Assembly (NCBI GenBank): GCA_016928125.1 | Contig: JAFGLK010000432.1 | Span: 1 to 25,211 of the forward strand | Length of the DNA: 25,211 nucleotides | Direction: 5' to 3' | Source of the DNA: Anaerolineae bacterium | Lineage (GTDB): Bacteria > Chloroflexota > Anaerolineae > UBA1429 | Shown: positions 21,898 through 25,211 of the stretch, in pieces | Layout: each line of letters begins with the position of its first letter | How positions within the stretch are numbered: position 1 is the first letter of the stretch | The notes under the pieces: generated by a model | Told to the model about the DNA's origin: nothing | Databases searched by the model: none | What the model saw: only the letters and a program-made list of their open reading frames with translations | Program-made: the position numbers and the translations under genes

Positions 21898-23220
21898 TCA
21901 GTCGGCGCCCAGCACGTCCGGCGCCACCTTGTCGCGCAGGCCGAACCAGTGGATGGGATTGTCGCGCAGCAGCCAGCGGCCGATCTCGATGGCGCGTTCG
22001 ACGCTCAGATCACCATCCATCACCTTACCCGCCAGGGTGCGGGCGATGCCTTCTTTGGCCATCAGCGCGTGAGCGTAGGTGCCCTCGATGAAAATGAAAT
22101 CCCCGCCAAAGCCATGGATCTTATTGGCCGGCACGGCATCCAGGAAATCACTCAGCGCACGGCGCGCAGCGGCGGGGTTGATGATCCACATCCAGCAAAA
22201 GTCGATCGCCACGTTGGGGAAATTCTTGGCCAGGGTGGCCAGTTCCTCTTGATAAGGATAGCTGATGTGATAGATGTCAAAGCGGACCTTGGGGTACTTG
22301 ACGAACAGATTGCTCAGCAGCGCGGCGCGTGAGTTGCCGATGATATTGCCGTTGCCCTCCTGAAGGCCAGTGTGGAACTTGACCGTGAGATCGTACTTGT
22401 TGCACTGCTGTAAGCAAAAGTGCATCAGGTAGTCTTGAATCGCGCAGATCTCCGACTGGGTGGGCAGGTCGATGTTGCGAGACCAGCCGCCATTGAGGGC
22501 ACGGTTGAAAAGCGGCTCGATCTCGGCCCGCGTGCGATTGGGAAAGAGCAACGGGCGCTCGTAGGCCAGCCCGATCTTGAGGGCGCTGGCCTGGCGCGCG
22601 TGGCCGCCAAAGCGCTCCTCGATGGCCCCCAAATAGTCATCCAGGCAGAGAATCTCGCGACCCCAGCCGGTCTGCCACTCGGGCTCGCCCAGGTTCATGC
22701 ACCCGCCCAACACGTCCTGCACAAAGAGAGAGCGATCATAGTCGAGTGTCCACATGTGCGGGATGGGACCCAGGCGATCCAGACGGTTCCAGAGCGCCAC
22801 AGCGATACCGGCCTTGTCATAGACCTCCCGATAGAAGCCAGGGCGCCGGTTGGCAGCCATGCGCTCCGAGAGGGGCTCGACTGTGTCGGCGCTGAGCCCG
22901 TCCAGACCGTAGAGATCACGGATCGCCAATTCCAGGCAGCGACCATAGCCCGTATCGCGCACATAGCCCCAATAGGGCGCGATCAAGGCCCATTTGCTTT
23001 GGGGACCCATGTCTGGATCGAGCTGCAGCCGCTCAATGTCCGCCGGAGGGCAGCCCGCGGAGATCAGATCGCAGTTGGCATAATGCAGAAAGAGGCGCCC
23101 GAAATCGACTGGCTGCCCAATGAACTCCTCCTCCGTGTCCAAGTGCTCGTGGGTGTCGATCATGCGGACCTGATCCAAGGCCTGACGAATCTCGCCCTCC
23201 AGAACGACGTCGCGTGGCAT
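21898..23220 (-). CDS. Metal-dependent amidohydrolase (glucuronate isomerase-like)
   Basis: A 440-residue amidohydrolase-superfamily TIM barrel. The N-terminal H24-x-H26 in MIDTHEHLD, H283 in KFHTGLQEG, H318 in YHISYPYQ and D374 in GFGGDF are the expected metal ligands and catalytic aspartate. The arrangement, with the late GGDF and the long insertion after the HxH, resembles the glucuronate isomerase-like and uronate-type members more than dihydroorotase types. The substrate is not known. The start was set at ATG 23220 because GGAGG lies about 5 bases upstream; the frame stays open to 23277, but this would overlap the promoter. It has its own promoter (23249-23277) back to back with that of the tRNA. 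Confidence 0.85.
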   Translation of the reverse strand: MPRDVVLEGEIRQALDQVRMIDTHEHLDTEEEFIGQPVDFGRLFLHYANCDLISAGCPPADIERLQLDPDMGPQSKWALIAPYWGYVRDTGYGRCLELAIRDLYGLDGLSADTVEPLSERMAANRRPGFYREVYDKAGIAVALWNRLDRLGPIPHMWTLDYDRSLFVQDVLGGCMNLGEPEWQTGWGREILCLDDYLGAIEERFGGHARQASALKIGLAYERPLLFPNRTRAEIEPLFNRALNGGWSRNIDLPTQSEICAIQDYLMHFCLQQCNKYDLTVKFHTGLQEGNGNIIGNSRAALLSNLFVKYPKVRFDIYHISYPYQEELATLAKNFPNVAIDFCWMWIINPAAARRALSDFLDAVPANKIHGFGGDFIFIEGTYAHALMAKEGIARTLAGKVMDGDLSVERAIEIGRWLLRDNPIHWFGLRDKVAPDVLGAD

Positions 23221-23248
23221 CGCATCCTCCCATGTTGTGCTGGCGCGC

Positions 23249-23277
23249 AGCATAACCGAAGCGCGAGCGCAAAGCAA
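23249..23277 (-). promoter_or_regulatory. Promoter of the amidohydrolase gene
   Basis: On the minus strand TTGCTT (23277-23272) and TATGCT (23254-23249) are 17 bases apart. The predicted start near 23242 leaves a short leader of about 22 bases that holds the GGAGG site. Confidence 0.5.
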
Positions 23278-23288
23278 GGCCCCAAGAT

Positions 23289-23317
23289 TTGACGAACCTC
23301 GGGCGGCATGCTATACT
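23289..23317 (+). promoter_or_regulatory. Promoter of tRNA-Thr
   Basis: TTGACG (23289-23294) and TATACT (23312-23317) are 17 bases apart with TGC before the -10 box. The start near 23324 is 6 bases before the mature tRNA end, as expected for a single tRNA gene. Its -35 box is 11 bases from that of the divergent amidohydrolase promoter. Confidence 0.7.
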
Positions 23318-23329
23318 GCGCGCCGTCAT

Positions 23330-23402
23330 GCCACCCTAGCTCAATCGGCAGAGCAAGCGCTTCGTAAGCGCTAGGTTTTGGGTTCAAGTCCCAAGGGTGG
23401 CT
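23330..23402 (+). tRNA. tRNA-Thr (anticodon CGT)
   Basis: A full cloverleaf can be drawn. The acceptor stem is GCCACCC (23330-23336) with GGGTGGC (23395-23401). The D stem is GCTC/GAGC. The anticodon stem is AGCGC/GCGCT with loop TTCGTAA, so anticodon CGT is at 23363-23365 and reads ACG. The T stem is TTGGG/CCCAA with loop TTCAAGT, and the discriminator is T at 23402. CCA is not encoded. All stems pair perfectly. An own promoter lies at 23289-23317. The 3' half directly borders the recombinase-like remnant, so this gene may be an integration site. Confidence 0.95.
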
Positions 23403-23420
23403 CAAAACACAAGATGTAGT

Positions 23421-23468
23421 GGTCGCACTGATCAAAGCTACTACCTGTAGTAGTAAGGAGGTGCGACC
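23421..23468. repeat. Nested inverted repeats behind the tRNA
   Basis: An outer perfect 8-bp pair GGTCGCAC (23421-23428) and GTGCGACC (23461-23468) encloses an inner perfect 7-bp pair CTACTAC (23438-23444) and GTAGTAG (23447-23453) with CT between. The AAGGAG ribosome-binding site (23455-23460) is inside the outer loop, and the outer right arm ends directly before the GTG of the remnant frame. It could be a recombination site, or an RNA structure that hides the ribosome-binding site. Confidence 0.6.
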
Positions 23469-23801
23469 GTGTCATTTCAGGCGAAAAATGAGCAAGCGCT
23501 TTCCCTCATTCGTGGCTACGTGGATGCGGGTCTAGACCTCGATATCCAGGGCTTCCTCCTAGATTGCCAGATCCGCAACCTGTTCTGGCCGGCGCGCCGC
23601 TTAGGGCTAAGCGCATGGCACGCAGCCGACGCCTAGATAAAACCACCGACCGGCGGCAAGGCCGAGCTCACTTGGGAAAACGGCCAGGGGGTGGGGAGCG
23701 CCAGGCTCTGTGAGGAGAAGACCAGCATCGAGCGGGTGCTGCCCGGGATCATGCGTCTGCGGCAGGACGCCAGCGCCCAGATCAAGCAGGGCGTGAGGTG
23801 A
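23469..23801 (+). pseudogene. Broken frame with tyrosine recombinase-like N-terminus
   Basis: A GTG behind a clear AAGGAG opens a frame of 55 residues up to a TAG at 23634-23636. The segment from ALSLIRGYVDAGLDL to FLLDCQIRNL resembles the N-terminal SAM-like (core-binding) region of XerC/D-type integrases, where the next residues should be a S-x-x-T-x-x-x-Y helix. Instead the sequence switches to an unrelated FWPARRLG stretch. In the same frame after the TAG another 54 codons stay open to the TGA at 23799-23801, with a composition that looks protein-coding (PTGGKAELTWENGQGVG, then a charged helix ending in IKQGVR); I do not recognise it. The catalytic domain of a recombinase is absent. I read this as a remnant made by a deletion, but a short functional 55-residue protein cannot be excluded. 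Confidence 0.55.
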
Positions 23802-23826
23802 TAGGGCAATGGATGAGGTCAGCATG

Positions 23827-25137
23827 CTACCGTCTGGGCCTCATGCCGAACAGAAAGCGCACCACCGGTATGCGCCGGATCACGAACTCGTACACCAGCA
23901 GCGCCAGGGCCAAGGACGAGAGGCTGATGAGCAAAAACTTGGGTATCACGCCTATGTTCCACTGGACCACATAGTACCCGATGATGATGATGGGGGTTTG
24001 GTGCAACACATAGTAGGGCAACTGGGCCTCGCGGCCATAGGCCACGACGCGCTCCCAGAAGCTCCACCTTTCGGCTCGCTGGCGGTGCGCGTGGGGGTCG
24101 TCCTGGCCCCCACGGGCTGCGTCCTGCCGCTCGCCTGCAAGCCGCTGGCCGAGGTGTGTAGCCATGCCCACGACGCCCACCGCAAGGAACCAGCACGTCA
24201 CGCCCTTGACGAAGCGCAAGGCCATCGCCGGCAATCCCCGGTCCGTCCAGGGGTCCACCTGCATGCCCAAAAGCATACCCATGCCCATGAAGAACACCAG
24301 AAAGCCGACCACGCCCCATATTAGGGCCGCCACTCTGTGCCGCACCAGCGCGTCAGTCAGACGTTGGTCGCTGGCGGAGAGGTAGCCGTACACAATGATG
24401 AACGGCCAGATCCAGCGGCTCCATCCGCTCGGCCAAATCGCACCAACAAGCGCTTCTAGCAGCGCAATGGGGATGGCCCAGAGAAAGATGGCAAAGCGGC
24501 GCGAGAAGAACCGCCCCACCTCCTCCACCACGCGCTGTCCGGAGCGCCCGCGCAGATACATCAGCAAAGGCAGCAGCAGCAACGTGTAGACCAGCAGGAA
24601 AATCAGGAACCACAGGTGAATCACGTTGAATGTCTCCTCGGCACCCGCGGGTTCGAGGAAGTAGGGGAACGACCGCAGGGAGAACCTGATATTCCAATAG
24701 CGCGGGTAGAAGCGCAGGAAGCTCTCCTGTAAACCTTCCTGAGCCTTCAGGTAATAGTAAACCTGAGGCGGATTGGCGATCACCAGGCCCGTAAGAAAGG
24801 GGAGGCCCAGACGTAGCAGGCGCTCACGCACGAACTCACCCGTGGTCCGCCTCCGCAATGAATAGCAGATGGCAATCCCTGCGATGAACATCATGACGGG
24901 CATGACCCAGACGAACTCGAAAGACGCGACCAGGGAGGCCAAGATCATCACCAGCCGGCTTTGCGTTCGGTTGACCACCAGTTGCTGGCCCGAGAAGATG
25001 GTGGCGGTGTGAAAGAACATCAGCCCAAACACGATCAGCGTGCTCAACACGTCCAGCTCATGACGTCTCCCCGCTGAGGGGAGATGACCTGCTGATGGGT
25101 CTGGCGTGACCACGGATGCCACTGTGCTCTCGGTCAT
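23827..25137 (-). CDS. Acyltransferase 3 family membrane protein
   Basis: A 436-residue multi-spanning protein of the acyltransferase-3 family (PF01757). The N-terminal RRHELDVLSTLIVFGLMFFH carries the conserved Arg/Glu and H43 of the active site at the end of the first helix. VMPVMMFIAGIAICYSL and RERLLRLGLPFLTGLV follow as typical family segments, and about ten membrane helices in total are visible. A polar, His/Arg/Asp-rich loop lies near residue 345-370. The end PYYVLHQTPIIIIGYYVVQW is also family-like. Such enzymes O-acylate membrane-linked sugars or lipids. ATG 25137 was chosen because GGGAGG lies 7 bases upstream; the longer frame from 25176 has no site. It converges with the recombinase remnant, with 25 bases between. 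The last 74 bases of the window show no further gene. Confidence 0.88.
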   Translation of the reverse strand: MTESTVASVVTPDPSAGHLPSAGRRHELDVLSTLIVFGLMFFHTATIFSGQQLVVNRTQSRLVMILASLVASFEFVWVMPVMMFIAGIAICYSLRRRTTGEFVRERLLRLGLPFLTGLVIANPPQVYYYLKAQEGLQESFLRFYPRYWNIRFSLRSFPYFLEPAGAEETFNVIHLWFLIFLLVYTLLLLPLLMYLRGRSGQRVVEEVGRFFSRRFAIFLWAIPIALLEALVGAIWPSGWSRWIWPFIIVYGYLSASDQRLTDALVRHRVAALIWGVVGFLVFFMGMGMLLGMQVDPWTDRGLPAMALRFVKGVTCWFLAVGVVGMATHLGQRLAGERQDAARGGQDDPHAHRQRAERWSFWERVVAYGREAQLPYYVLHQTPIIIIGYYVVQWNIGVIPKFLLISLSSLALALLVYEFVIRRIPVVRFLFGMRPRR

Positions 25138-25211
25138 TTTCAGCCTCCCTATGCATACTCCTTGCCGATAGCGCACGGTGCAGGAGCCGGGGCCGGAAGA
25201 TCCTAACGCGA

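Overview
The window looks like one contig piece from an uncultured GC-rich bacterium, most probably Chloroflexota (Anaerolineae-like). The signs are: long Pro/Thr-rich linkers behind lipoprotein signals, a DUF2079 membrane protein with a C-terminal beta domain, a PA14/golvesin-like secreted protein, frequent GTG and TTG starts, and an rsmD-DUF951-mnmE order. This placement is an inference from gene style. No rRNA or marker phylogeny could be run.

Layout: 1-882 is the 3' end of a beta-helix protein. 941-3013 (minus) holds a URO-D-like protein followed by a DUF72 protein, behind a promoter loaded with palindromes. 3195-6589 (plus) is an operon for RNA modification: rsmD, a DUF951 zinc-ribbon-like protein, mnmE and a GT4 glycosyltransferase. 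It ends at a 15-bp hairpin that also faces the convergent secreted PA14 protein (6708-8216). 8471-10711 (minus) is a large lipoprotein with beta-propeller-like repeats.

20130 down to 11131 (minus) is a tightly packed run of eight genes behind a near-consensus promoter. In transcription order they are a CmoM-like methyltransferase, a radical SAM protein, a DPM1-like GT2, a SPASM radical SAM protein, a monoheme cytochrome c lipoprotein, an ethylbenzene-dehydrogenase-type heme-domain protein, a DUF2079 membrane protein and a TIGR04282/DUF2064 transferase. I cannot match this set to a named pathway. It combines cytosolic radical/transfer chemistry with exported heme proteins and is the best candidate here for an undescribed system.

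20514-23220 holds an Old Yellow Enzyme-type oxidoreductase with an Fe-S cysteine set (plus) and a convergent metal-dependent amidohydrolase (minus). At 23330-23402 lies tRNA-Thr(CGT). It is followed by a nested inverted repeat and a broken reading frame whose start resembles the N-terminus of a tyrosine recombinase. This looks like the scar of an integrated element. The window ends with an acyltransferase-3 membrane protein (23827-25137, minus).

Seven promoter-like sequences with an exact 17-nt spacer could be read by eye. Several carry a TGC extension before the -10 box.
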